From the NCBI RefSeq assembly GCF_026248825.1, contig NZ_CP110973.1:5539501-5603500 (forward strand): DNA of 64,000 nucleotides. Direction: 5' to 3'. Made by a program: the position numbers and the translations under genes. Below, in pieces: positions 37,577 to 46,746 of the stretch (the first letter of the stretch is position 1; each line of letters begins with the position of its first letter). This DNA is from Larkinella insperata. Its GTDB lineage: Bacteria; Bacteroidota; Bacteroidia; Cytophagales; Spirosomataceae. Under the pieces are notes generated by a model. The model did not search any database. It was not told the DNA's origin and was given only the letters and a program-made list of their open reading frames with translations.

Positions 37577-39898
37577 ATGATAAAAGTAGCTGGTCTGACG
37601 GTTTTGCTGAGCCTGATGGCGCTGGACGGCCTTCCGCAAACGAAGCCGGGCGGTGACCGGACCCGGTTGCCGAAGCCGTGGTCAGACGCGGAGGTGGTCT
37701 GGCACCTGGCCGACGAAACGGATGCAACCGGCGGGCACCCGCTCCTGAAAACTCAGGGTGAGGGCGTCAAAATGGGCGTGCCCCTATCCGGCGACGAGCG
37801 GGCGGCTTCCCGGAAACGAGGTGGTGACGGGACCGTGGCGACATTCGACGGCAGCAGTTGGCTGGCGCTGGAGTCAACACCCGGCGGCAAACCGTTTCCG
37901 GAACCGGACGCCCTGACGGTGTTCACCCGCGTGAAAGCCACCAAAACGGGCGGACTGTTCCATTCAAACCTGTTTTCGCTGGTTGTTCACGAAAGCGGGC
38001 TGGCGGTCGCGATTCTGGGGGTGGCGGATGCCGATGGGGCTATGTACCGCGAAATCCCGCTTTCTCCGCTGACCCTGAATACCTGGCACGATGTGGCCGT
38101 TCGCTACCGGGCTGGCTTCCTGGATTTTATAGTGGATGGCCAATTGCTGAACCACGTTTCTGTACCGGGCAAGCCGCAGGCCATTCTGACGGGGCCGACG
38201 GTATTGGGCGGCTGGCGGATCGACAACCCGCCCGTTTCGAGTTTTCCCAAACCGGTGATTGCCTTTCTATTCCAGCGGCTTTTCACCGGCCTGATGGACC
38301 ACGCAGCCGTTTGGAACCGCGCTCTGACCGATGCCGAACTGGCCCGGTTGTCCGGCGTTTCGGCGCTGGCGGGACCGGGGCCGGTTTCCGAGGCCCAGCG
38401 CTGTCTGGCCGACTACCACGCATTTTTTACGGCTTCCCGCCAGAAAGATACCGTTGCCTGCGAAAAGCTGGGGTTCGCTATGCGCCGGTTCATGGCCCGC
38501 GACCCCAGGCGCCCCACCTACCACCTGACGGCGCCGATGGACGCCATTCTTGACCCGGCGGGGGCGTTTTACTACAAGGGGCAGTACCACATTTTCAGTT
38601 ACCGCAACCTCGTATCGCTGCTAGCCTGTAATCCGCTGGCCCACTACGTCAGCGACGATTTGATTCACTGGAAAGACCGCCCCATTGCGCTCTGGCCCGA
38701 CTCCGACCTGGACGTCAACGGCATCTGGCTGGCGAACCTGTTTTTCGACGATCAACGGCAGCTCAGCACCATCTACACGGCGCTCGGCAAGGAAGGGAAA
38801 TACGGGGTGCTGGCCCGCAGCCACGACGATCTGCTTTCGTTTACCGATAAGCAGGCCGTCATGACGGACCAGGTGCACCACGACGGTCACACCTGGAAAG
38901 ACGGCAACACCTGGTATTCGCTCACCACGCGCCAGCATTGGGGAGAACGCCCCGGCGACCTGGGCGACGCCATCGTTCTGCTGTCTTCGCCCGATCTGGT
39001 CAACTGGACCGAACGGGGCACGATTTTCGACGCCCGCAAGCATCCCGCACCGCGCAGCGATCAGCAGCGGCAGGGCTTTACGGAATACCCGTACCTGCTG
39101 CCCTTCGGCGATAAACACGTGTTGATCACCGGAACGCGGCCCGTGCAGTATTGGGTTGGACGGTTCGACCAATCAAAACCCGCTTTCGTTCCGGACGACC
39201 CGACCGGCAAACTGCTGGACTACCTCAACCCGTTTCACTGCTTCAATCCGTTGGCCATTGACCACAAAGGCCCGGGCGGAACCGAGCGCCGGATCATTCA
39301 GGCCATGCACCTGTACACTTCGGGGCAGGTGGACGGTATTCTCTGGTACGGCGCGCACGTACTGCCCCGGATTCTGACGCGGGAGGGCGACCATCTCCAT
39401 CAGGAACCAGTGCCGGAAGTAGCGGTTCTGCGGGGTAAACATGACCAGCGGAAGAACGTCCTCATTCGGCCCGGCGCGACCGATTTACTGGCCGGTATCG
39501 AGGGCGATGCGCTGGAGATTATCGCGGAATTTGATCCCGGAACGGCCACCCGGTTTGGCCTGAAGGTTCGGACGGCAGCGGGCGGGCGGGGCGGCACAAC
39601 GGTTTTTTACGATGTTTCGAAAGACCAGTTTGGGGCGGCGGACAACCTGAAAATACCGGCTCCCTATCCAGAGTTGGGGCAGGGGCCGGCCTATCTCAAA
39701 AAAGGGCAGCGCGTGCAGATGCGGCTGTTTCTGGACCGCTCCATGCTCGAAATTTTTGTGAACGGCCAAACCGGTAGCGGTATTTTCAACAACGATGTCA
39801 AAGGCACGGGGCTGGATTTATTCAGCGAAGGAGGAGCCGCCACCTTAACCGCGCTGGACGTGTGGGAATTGAAACCCGCCTGGCCTCTGACGAACTAA
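37577..39898 (+). CDS. Divergent GH32-like glycoside hydrolase with LamG-type N-terminal domain
   Basis: A 773-residue exported protein. After a short signal (residues 1-20) comes a concanavalin/LamG-like domain, about 40-260 (TWHDVAVRYRAGFLDFIVDG, DHAAVWNRALTDAELARLSG), then a five-bladed GH32/clan GH-J domain, about 315-560, and a C-terminal beta-sandwich (MRLFLDRSMLEIFVNGQ). In place of WMNDPNG it has MDAILDPAG with the presumed nucleophile Asp326; the RDP motif is changed to HDG (Asp436); the acid/base Glu503 lies in TEYPYLLP. So the catalytic acids are kept but binding residues differ. Family GH32 cleaves fructofuranosides; here another furanoside is possible. It lies between SusD and a nucleoside hydrolase. 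Confidence 0.85.
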   Translation: MIKVAGLTVLLSLMALDGLPQTKPGGDRTRLPKPWSDAEVVWHLADETDATGGHPLLKTQGEGVKMGVPLSGDERAASRKRGGDGTVATFDGSSWLALESTPGGKPFPEPDALTVFTRVKATKTGGLFHSNLFSLVVHESGLAVAILGVADADGAMYREIPLSPLTLNTWHDVAVRYRAGFLDFIVDGQLLNHVSVPGKPQAILTGPTVLGGWRIDNPPVSSFPKPVIAFLFQRLFTGLMDHAAVWNRALTDAELARLSGVSALAGPGPVSEAQRCLADYHAFFTASRQKDTVACEKLGFAMRRFMARDPRRPTYHLTAPMDAILDPAGAFYYKGQYHIFSYRNLVSLLACNPLAHYVSDDLIHWKDRPIALWPDSDLDVNGIWLANLFFDDQRQLSTIYTALGKEGKYGVLARSHDDLLSFTDKQAVMTDQVHHDGHTWKDGNTWYSLTTRQHWGERPGDLGDAIVLLSSPDLVNWTERGTIFDARKHPAPRSDQQRQGFTEYPYLLPFGDKHVLITGTRPVQYWVGRFDQSKPAFVPDDPTGKLLDYLNPFHCFNPLAIDHKGPGGTERRIIQAMHLYTSGQVDGILWYGAHVLPRILTREGDHLHQEPVPEVAVLRGKHDQRKNVLIRPGATDLLAGIEGDALEIIAEFDPGTATRFGLKVRTAAGGRGGTTVFYDVSKDQFGAADNLKIPAPYPELGQGPAYLKKGQRVQMRLFLDRSMLEIFVNGQTGSGIFNNDVKGTGLDLFSEGGAATLTALDVWELKPAWPLTN

Positions 39899-39922
39899 AC
39901 CCAGTAATCTTAAACCTTCCTT

Positions 39923-40921
39923 ATGCATATGTTTCCGAATTTTTGGCGAATTGCCTGTCTTACTGCTCTATTCATTAGCGTTGGATACACCGCAATGGCG
40001 CAACCGCAACCTACGACACCCACGGCCAAGAATCGCATGAAAGTTATTTTTGACTGCGACCTTGGCGATGACATTGATGATGCTTATGCCCTGGCCTTGC
40101 TGTGTGCCAGCCCCGAACTGGAAGTGCTGGGAATCACCACCTGCTACGGCCGAACCGACGACCGGGCGCAACTGGCCTGCCAACTGCTGTACGACTGGGG
40201 ACTGGACAGCATTCCGGTGGCCGTCGGACGCGATACCCGGCAGACCGACGAGCGGGCGAACTGGTACGCCGATCAGTTTCAGTACGCGAAAGGATTCACC
40301 CGAAAAAAGCCCATCCGTCAGCCCGCCGTGGATTTTATCCGCGAACAACTGCGCCGGTACCCGGGCGAGGTCACGGTTATTTCCGTCGGCCCCGTTCCGA
40401 ACATGGCTGATCTGGTCAAACGCGACCCCGGCGCGCTGAAGCTGGCGAAGCGCGTGGTGGCCATGTTTGGCTCTTTTTCCATTGGTTACAACGGCTCGCC
40501 CACCATCGACACCGAGTGGAATGTAAAAGCGGATGTGGCCGCTTCCAAGACGTTTGTCAGCAGCGGAGTTCCGATCACGTACGCCGGGTTAGACGTCACC
40601 ACGTTTGTGAAGGCCGATGCGGCTTTTCGGCAGAAGCTGCTGATGCGCCAGAGCCCGCTGACCAGTTCGCTGTGTGGACTGCAAACGCTGTGGGACTACA
40701 ACCGCGATCCGGTGCTGTACGATGCCGTGGCGGTGGGCATGGTGCTCTGGCCCGACTTGTTCAAGACCCAACCCGCCCACGTCACGGTGGATGATAAGGG
40801 CTACACGAGGCTCAATCCGCAGCAACCAGCCAGCGGGGAGGTGGCGGTTTACGTAAATACCCCCAAATTTCTGGAACGGCTGATGCGGGTGTATATGAAC
40901 CAGAACCTGCGAAGATTTTAA
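39923..40921 (+). CDS. Exported nucleoside hydrolase (inosine-uridine-preferring type)
   Basis: A 332-residue enzyme that splits nucleosides into base and ribose. It has a signal peptide ending in AMAQ, so it acts outside the cytoplasm. The calcium-binding aspartate cluster is present near 44-53 (FDCDLGDDIDDAYALALL), as are TEWNVKADVAASKTFVSSGV and the VTTF region; the C-terminal active-site His of the family is replaced or displaced (no clear DGH; CGLQTLWDYNRDP instead). It follows the GH32-like gene by 24 bases, so it belongs to the same SusCD locus. Together they suggest uptake and cleavage of ribosides or related furanosides. Confidence 0.9.
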   Translation: MHMFPNFWRIACLTALFISVGYTAMAQPQPTTPTAKNRMKVIFDCDLGDDIDDAYALALLCASPELEVLGITTCYGRTDDRAQLACQLLYDWGLDSIPVAVGRDTRQTDERANWYADQFQYAKGFTRKKPIRQPAVDFIREQLRRYPGEVTVISVGPVPNMADLVKRDPGALKLAKRVVAMFGSFSIGYNGSPTIDTEWNVKADVAASKTFVSSGVPITYAGLDVTTFVKADAAFRQKLLMRQSPLTSSLCGLQTLWDYNRDPVLYDAVAVGMVLWPDLFKTQPAHVTVDDKGYTRLNPQQPASGEVAVYVNTPKFLERLMRVYMNQNLRRF

Positions 40922-40984
40922 CGGATGCGTTGACGTTCGGGCAAACCGTCTGGACTTTTCGTTGCGTCTGTGGATGCGCCATTG

Positions 40985-41020
40985 ACTCCGCCGGTCGATC
41001 CGCACCGGCGGAGTTAGTTT
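40985..41020 (+). terminator. Terminator after the nucleoside hydrolase
   Basis: A perfect 11-bp GC-rich stem (40985-40995 with 41004-41014), 8-base loop, then TAGTTT. It closes the sigma/SusCD/hydrolase locus. Confidence 0.75.
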
Positions 41021-41134
41021 ATGTACCGAAAACTAACATAACTGGATATCGTCCCATCGCACTTTCTTCTGTCCGGGCGATTTCGCTTTCGAGAAAAAAT
41101 AGTCGCTCTTCTTAACTTCCCATGCGGCTCCAGG

Positions 41135-41167
41135 CGCCCCGACCACCCGGTTTGGGGCGTTTTTTTG
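41135..41167 (+). terminator. Second terminator-like hairpin
   Basis: CGCCCC (41135-41140) pairs with GGGGCG (41154-41159), followed by eight T residues. It backs up the terminator 120 bases upstream. No gene is seen between the two, and 40922-41364 is otherwise empty apart from the presumed promoter of the next gene. Confidence 0.65.
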
Positions 41168-41364
41168 CTTTTTTGCCAGAACCTATTCAGTTTTTCTTCA
41201 CGTCCTCATTTGACCGGATGGCTCACCGTTTTAGGGTCATCTTCCGTACAATCCCGGCCGGCTAAAACCGTTATCTGCGCCCGGTGAAAATTTTTCGGCA
41301 TACAAATTGTCAGGAACGAGACCAAGTACCTCCGCTAACGCTAATTATTTCTTATTCAACCGTT

Positions 41365-43338
41365 ATGAAAAACCACTTCTACTTTTTGCTCACCTGTTTG
41401 GGTGTGCTGCTGACCGATTTTTCTGCCGCTGGAGCCGGAAGCACTGGTTCGCCAACGACCATCAACAACCCCCTTCGAATAGCCACCTGCCCGGCCGTCT
41501 ATGAGGAACAGAACGGCGTCGTGGTCATCGAAACGGAGTCGCTGAACCTGCCCGCTGGCTGGCAAAAGAAAACCGCCGTTGGCAGCTATACCGGCAGCGG
41601 TTACATCGACTGGACCGGTGCCCAAAACTTCTCCAAAACCGGTATTGGTCTGATTGAAACGACCATCAAAATTAACCAACCGGGTAAGTACACTTTTCAG
41701 TGGCGCAACCGCGTTGGGCTGGGCACTTCCCTGACCGACCATAACGACACCTGGCTGCGCTTCCCCGATGCCAGTAATTTCTACGGTGAGCGTAACACCC
41801 GCCGGGTTTACCCATACGGTACGGGCAAAACCCCCAATCCGAACGGCGCCGGAAGCGATGGATGGTTTAAAGTTTATTTTAACGCCGGGGTCTGGAACTG
41901 GGCCTGGAACACCTTTGTCAGCGACCGCGATGCCATGTATGTCATGGTAGAATTCGATTCGCCCGGGGTGTACAAAATGCAGATTTCGGCGCGCTCGGCG
42001 GGTCACCTGCTGGACCGGATCGTGATGTATCACTCCTCAGTCTCGTCGTCTTCCGCTCAGGCGCTGACGCGAACTGAGACCAAGTGTCTGGGAGGCACGC
42101 CCGCCAACCAGGCTCCGGTTGTAGCCAATCCCATTCCCGATCAGGTTGCCACCGCCGGAACAAACTTTGCCTATACCTTCCCCAGCACGACTTTCAGCGA
42201 TCCCGACGCCAATGCGCTGAGCTACTCGGCCAGTTTATCGACCGGGGCTTCCCTTCCTTCCTGGCTGACCTTCAATGCCGCCAGTCGGACCTTTAGCGGG
42301 AATCCTCCCGGCAGCACCACACTTTCGCTTCGCGTAACGGCGAATGATGGGCAGGGCGGGCAGGTCAGCGATGATTTTGCCCTCCGCATCAACGCACCCG
42401 CTCCGAACCCGGCTCCAACGGTCAGTGCCGGCGCCGACCAGCAACTCAGTTTACCGACCACGCGGGTGAGTCTGGCGGGTAGTGCCACCGATAATGGACA
42501 GATTGCCAGTACGGTTTGGACAAAAGTGACGGGGCCTGCCGCCACGCTGACTTCAGCAAATTCATTAACCCTGACGGCCAGCGATTTAACGGCCGGAACC
42601 TACGTATTTCGCTTAACGGCAACCGATGATCAGGGGGCAACCGCCATTGATGAGGCAACCGTCACGGTCAATCCCGAAACAGTGGCCGCTCAGCAAGTGG
42701 TGAGTTTTAGTCTGATGAATGCGGATACGGATCAGGAAATCAAAGTACTGGCCGACGGCGAGCCGTTGAACTTAGCCACCCTGCCGACGAAGAATCTAAA
42801 CATTCGGGCCAACACGAACCCAATCACGGTGGGATCGGTGAAAATGGTGCTGAGTGGCAAGCAAAACCGCACGCAAACCGAAACCGGCGCTCCATACGCG
42901 CTGTTCGGCGACACGAACGGGGATTACAAAAACTGGACCCCAGTGGTGGGTAGCTATAGTCTGACAGGTACGCCTTACAGCGGCTCAGCCGCGGGCGGTA
43001 CGGCGGGCGGTTCCCGAACGATCAGCTTCACGGTTGTCGATCAACCCGCAGGGGCACGGTTGTCGGCCGAAGCAGCGGACGGTCTTCAGGTTGTGCTGCT
43101 GGGCAATCCGGTCTTGCACGATGAAGTATCCGTCAAGGTTCAGGGAGTGACGGGTCAGCCAGTGCGGATGCAGGTTGTTACTTTGCAAGGAAAAACGGTA
43201 ACGGAGCGTTACCTGGAAATGGCGAGTGCGCAGGAGCAACACCACTTGTCGATAGCCGGACAACCGGCGGGTCTTTTACTGCTTCGGGTGAGTACGCCCA
43301 AACAAAGCCGTATTCTGAAGATCATGAAGGTAAAATAA
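41365..43338 (+). CDS. T9SS-exported multidomain protein (carbohydrate-binding-like, cadherin-like, PKD)
   Basis: A 657-residue secreted protein. The ATG at 41365 gives a signal peptide (MKNHFYFLLTCLGVLLTDFS); a GTG at 41284 would add a non-signal extension and is rejected. After cleavage: a beta-rich domain, about 45-240 (VVIETESLNLPAGWQKKTAV, SAGHLLDRIVMYHSS), that resembles carbohydrate-binding modules; a putative Ig/cadherin-like domain, about 250-350; a PKD-like domain, about 355-440; a domain shared with the convergent neighbour, about 445-545 (VVSFSLMNADTDQEIKVLAD); and a C-terminal T9SS type A sorting domain ending LKIMKVK. Probably attached to the cell surface as an adhesin or glycan binder. 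No catalytic domain was recognised. Confidence 0.85.
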   Translation: MKNHFYFLLTCLGVLLTDFSAAGAGSTGSPTTINNPLRIATCPAVYEEQNGVVVIETESLNLPAGWQKKTAVGSYTGSGYIDWTGAQNFSKTGIGLIETTIKINQPGKYTFQWRNRVGLGTSLTDHNDTWLRFPDASNFYGERNTRRVYPYGTGKTPNPNGAGSDGWFKVYFNAGVWNWAWNTFVSDRDAMYVMVEFDSPGVYKMQISARSAGHLLDRIVMYHSSVSSSSAQALTRTETKCLGGTPANQAPVVANPIPDQVATAGTNFAYTFPSTTFSDPDANALSYSASLSTGASLPSWLTFNAASRTFSGNPPGSTTLSLRVTANDGQGGQVSDDFALRINAPAPNPAPTVSAGADQQLSLPTTRVSLAGSATDNGQIASTVWTKVTGPAATLTSANSLTLTASDLTAGTYVFRLTATDDQGATAIDEATVTVNPETVAAQQVVSFSLMNADTDQEIKVLADGEPLNLATLPTKNLNIRANTNPITVGSVKMVLSGKQNRTQTETGAPYALFGDTNGDYKNWTPVVGSYSLTGTPYSGSAAGGTAGGSRTISFTVVDQPAGARLSAEAADGLQVVLLGNPVLHDEVSVKVQGVTGQPVRMQVVTLQGKTVTERYLEMASAQEQHHLSIAGQPAGLLLLRVSTPKQSRILKIMKVK

Positions 43339-44078
43339 TTGATCCCGTCCGGCGCAAAAGATTATTACCGCTGCCCGGAAAAGTGTCATTAAAACAAGCA
43401 CAGCACCTGCTTTCGAGTAGGTGCTGTGCTTGTTACTTATAAACCCGTTTACTGGACTTTGACCAGTTTGAATCGTTTTGTTTTTCTGCCTTCTCCAACG
43501 TGTAACAGGTACATTCCGGCTTCGTATTGCTTGCCCAGGGTAATTACCTGTCCGGATTGAACATCCGCTATTCGATAAACGACTTTTCCGTACAGATTAC
43601 GGATCATCAACGGTAACGTACCGGAGGGTTTGCCTTTGATCTCTATTGTGAACGACTCGGTGAAAGGGTTGGGATAAGACAGAACCCGTACGTCCGCTTG
43701 CTCGGCATCAACGGTCAGGCGAGCCGCTGGTGCCTGATTCACAACGGTAAAGTTGACCGCCAGGGGTGTGCCAGCGGCACCCTGTCCTGCTGCACTGGAA
43801 TACGGTGTGCCTTTCAAACTGTAGCTGCCCACGGCCGGGGTCCAGTTCCGATAATCTCCGTTCGTGTCGCCGAACAGCGCGTACGGTGCCCCTGTTTCGG
43901 TTTGCGTACGGTTTTGCTTGCCACTCAGCACCATCACCACGGATCCTACCGTGACCGGATTCGTATTAGCCCGGATGTTCAGATTCTTCGTCGGTAACGT
44001 CGCTAGATTCAACGGCTCGCCGTCGGCCAATACCCTGATTTCCTGATCCGTATCCGCATTCATCAGACTGAAACTCAC
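42700..44078. repeat. 278-bp inverted repeat pair shared by two convergent T9SS genes
   Basis: The copy at 42700-42977 (plus) aligns without gaps to the copy at 43801-44078 read on the minus strand. By eye about 42 of 278 bases differ (near 85% identity), and identical runs of about 34, 26 and 23 bases occur. Both copies are in the same reading frame of their genes and code for the same domain (LMNADTDQEI ... YALFGDTNGDY). The 823 bases between them hold both T9SS tails and the shared terminator. Confidence 0.9.
43394..43433. terminator. Bidirectional terminator with TTCG loop
   Basis: An 18-bp stem with one G-T pair closes on a TTCG tetraloop (43412-43415). It lies between the convergent stops at 43338 and 43449 and has A residues before and T-rich sequence after it, so it can serve both genes. 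Confidence 0.85.
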
Positions 44079-46217
44079 CAGAATGTTTCCCATCGCCGGG
44101 ACCGCGTTGACCAGCAGCGTGAACGTCTCCTGAACGCTGGCCTGCCGACTATCCGTAGCCCGCACCGTAATCGAGTAACTGCCCGACACCTGGGCGCCCG
44201 GGGCAAACGTCAGCACGTTGTTGCTCAAACTGGCAAAAGCTGGCAGGGTCGTGGCCGTGATCGTCACCGCATCCCCGTCCGCGTCCGTCGCCGACAGCGG
44301 TACCTTCAGCACACTGCCCGCATTGACGGCCTGGTTGCCGATGCTTGCTAAAACCGGCGGGTTGTTTGCGCTAACAGCCGGGCCGAAGACCTCGATGGCC
44401 GAGACCTTGGGCTGGTTGGCCGAGGCCGTGAAGTCGATGTTGAGCACGCCATCATTTACCCCCACCTCAAACGTCTTGACCACCGCCCTCATGCTGCCCA
44501 CCTCCCCCAGGATGTCGTAGTTGGCCAGCTCCACGGCTCCCCCTTCCAGGTTCGCGCTGAACACCCGCTGACCCGCACCTCCCGCACGGCCCCCAGTGGC
44601 TCCCCAGTAGATCTCGGCAAAGTGCAGCCGCACCGTGTACTGACCCGCCACCGCCACCGGCAGGGCAAACCCAAAACTGCCCAGGTTGCTCGTGGCGCTG
44701 TATTCGGTCAGGTAAAGCACGTCGTCCTCGGTGTCGGCAATGGATGTCACCTTGGTATTGGTGTAAGACTTGCCCCCGGTGAAGTACTGGCTACCGCTCC
44801 AGGAAACCCCGTTGCTGACCACCGCCGGACCGCCCGCGTTGATGCGCGCCACCACCGGTCCCACACCCCCCGCATCACTCCCCTCCACCCTCAAGTGCAC
44901 CGTCACCGACGCCGGACGGTAACCAGCCGCCCGCGCCACCACCGTGTGGCGGTACTCCCCCGCCACCAGCCCCGACGCGTCCAGCGTCAGCGCCACCGGC
45001 GTGCCGGCCTCATCGGTGCCACCCGCCAATACCTCCACCCTAAGCCAGCCCGGCAAGCCCGCCGGATCGATCGTGTAGGGCGTCGCGTCCGAGTAGGTTC
45101 CCACCAGCGGCTGCAGCCGCACACGCTGGCCCACCCGCGCGCGGGCCTCCAGTTGACCCGGCCAGAAAGCCAGCTGGGAGTTGCGGGTGCGCGTAAGACT
45201 TTTGATCCAGGTGGCCTCCTGGCTCTGCTGGCTGCCCGGCGCCCCCCCGTGAGAGACAATGTACTGGTCGTCAATCACCTTGGCCGAGGCCGCAATCAGC
45301 GCCGTCGGCAGCTGATCGATGATCGCCCAGCTGTCGGTGGCCGGGTCGTACTGCAGAATGTTCTGGCCGCTGCGCTCCCCGCCCGTCACCCGGATCATGC
45401 CGTCCAGCGCAAAGCTGCCCGGTTCGATGTGGGAGGTGGCAAAGGGCAGCTCCTTTTTGGCCGTCCAGGTGTCGGTGGCCGGGTCGTAGGCGTGCACCAG
45501 CTTCTGGTCCTGACCGCCCCCGCAGTCGTGGCCCAACTGCCCGCCGATGGCGTAGATCAGCCCGCCCACCGTCACGGTGCCGAAGTGATTGCGGGCCACG
45601 GGCAAGGGCGCCAGCCCCGTCTGCCAGCCGGCCGCGGGCTTGTCCAGGTCATAGACGTAGTGGTCGGCCTTGTCGTCGTTGCAGACGGCGGCCCCGAAGC
45701 CCCCGAAGAAGTGCAGCCGGCGGCCCACCCGCACCAGGCCCCCGGCGGCCCGGGGAGCGGGCAGGGACGGGCCCGGGCTCCAGGAGTCGGTCGTCAGGTT
45801 GTAGAGCCAGACCTTGTCGGTGACCGGTCCGGGGTTGTTGCCCACGCGGCCGCCGGCGATCCAGACGATATTGTCGACCAGGGCGATGCCGTTGTGGGTG
45901 ACGGCCTGGGGCTTGCCCTGGGGGTCCAGGGGCATGGGGGCGAAGTACGTCCAGGTGTTGGTGGCCGGGTCGTAGACTTCGTTGGAGTTGTTGATCTGGA
46001 GTTTGGGGGTGAGCCCGGCGAAGACGTAGATTTTCTTGTTGTAGACGATGCTGGGGGCCTCCACGCGTTTGTTTTGGGCGGGGGCGCGGGGTGTCCAGAC
46101 GGGGTAGAGGGGGTCTTGCTGGGCCGGGGCGGCCGCCAGCGGGCGCGGGGCACTCAACCCCAGCAAAGCCAGCAGGGCGTAAAGAAAGACAGAGAGAGAT
46201 AAACGTGAATGATTCAT
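43449..46217 (-). CDS. T9SS-exported Kelch/malectin multidomain protein
   Basis: A 922-residue secreted protein. Signal peptide (MNHSRLSLSVFLYALLALLG), then a six-bladed Kelch propeller, about 40-345 (KKIYVFAGLTPKLQINNSNE, IYAIGGQLGHDCGGGQDQ), a BACON-like segment to about 450, a malectin domain, about 455-610 (GQYTVRLHFAEIYWG), a cadherin-like domain, about 615-705, the domain shared with the convergent gene, about 710-830, and a T9SS type A tail (SYPNPFTESFTIEIKG ... FKLVKVQ). Likely binds surface or plant glycans. The first two thirds are clearly more GC-rich than neighbouring genes, with long open frames on the other strand, which suggests a different origin or codon selection. Confidence 0.88.
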   Translation of the reverse strand: MNHSRLSLSVFLYALLALLGLSAPRPLAAAPAQQDPLYPVWTPRAPAQNKRVEAPSIVYNKKIYVFAGLTPKLQINNSNEVYDPATNTWTYFAPMPLDPQGKPQAVTHNGIALVDNIVWIAGGRVGNNPGPVTDKVWLYNLTTDSWSPGPSLPAPRAAGGLVRVGRRLHFFGGFGAAVCNDDKADHYVYDLDKPAAGWQTGLAPLPVARNHFGTVTVGGLIYAIGGQLGHDCGGGQDQKLVHAYDPATDTWTAKKELPFATSHIEPGSFALDGMIRVTGGERSGQNILQYDPATDSWAIIDQLPTALIAASAKVIDDQYIVSHGGAPGSQQSQEATWIKSLTRTRNSQLAFWPGQLEARARVGQRVRLQPLVGTYSDATPYTIDPAGLPGWLRVEVLAGGTDEAGTPVALTLDASGLVAGEYRHTVVARAAGYRPASVTVHLRVEGSDAGGVGPVVARINAGGPAVVSNGVSWSGSQYFTGGKSYTNTKVTSIADTEDDVLYLTEYSATSNLGSFGFALPVAVAGQYTVRLHFAEIYWGATGGRAGGAGQRVFSANLEGGAVELANYDILGEVGSMRAVVKTFEVGVNDGVLNIDFTASANQPKVSAIEVFGPAVSANNPPVLASIGNQAVNAGSVLKVPLSATDADGDAVTITATTLPAFASLSNNVLTFAPGAQVSGSYSITVRATDSRQASVQETFTLLVNAVPAMGNILVSFSLMNADTDQEIRVLADGEPLNLATLPTKNLNIRANTNPVTVGSVVMVLSGKQNRTQTETGAPYALFGDTNGDYRNWTPAVGSYSLKGTPYSSAAGQGAAGTPLAVNFTVVNQAPAARLTVDAEQADVRVLSYPNPFTESFTIEIKGKPSGTLPLMIRNLYGKVVYRIADVQSGQVITLGKQYEAGMYLLHVGEGRKTKRFKLVKVQ

Positions 46218-46746
46218 ACACTTGATGGAGATGAAAACACCTCTATTATTGAATTAGACTACTTGAAGATATTGTTAGTGGTTACATGAGTGGCATTGGC
46301 TTACGGGTAGCCGTTCAGGACTGACAAGGGTTTTCCAGCTTTCTTTGCAGCAAAGCTTAGAAGAATTTACCATGCACAGTCGTCTTCTCATCGTATTGAT
46401 GATCCATCAGGATACCTGTTGTAGGTAGTTTGACCCGAGGTGAATAGGATTTGCAGTTACCTGCTTACTGGTTTAGGAATGCAGATGAATAGAGAAGCTC
46501 TTAGCCGGCACCAAATTAAAAACAGATTAAAAATATTTAACATATGAATTAAAAATAAACTAAAAAGTAACTATTCGGTATGGGTCGATTCAAGGGATTT
46601 AACGCCCTTTTCGCTCCTTGCGATGACCTGAAATGAGTTGATTCCACGGAAAAAACCGGCGTTTGAATCCCGTGCGATTCTATGGCGAGGTTAGATTTGA
46701 AATTAGCGTAAATGCTTACTTGCAATTAAACCATTTACTCGCATCG
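46218..46746. other. Divergent intergenic region
   Basis: About 530 AT-rich bases between the divergent Kelch and GNAT genes, presumably with both promoters. The GNAT frame is open for 28 codons upstream of its ATG, but this part has no family similarity. Nothing else was found. Confidence 0.5.

Noticed and set aside
40985..41167. Possible small RNA between two hairpins
   Set aside because: Both hairpins are better explained as terminators; no promoter is seen between them.
41284..41364. GTG start that would extend the T9SS protein by 27 residues
   Set aside because: The extension hides the signal peptide that begins at the ATG of 41365.
44622..46202. A 526-codon plus-strand open frame opposite the Kelch gene
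   Set aside because: Arg/Gly/His/Pro-rich with no motif or signal peptide; explained by the GC-rich third positions of the real minus-strand gene.
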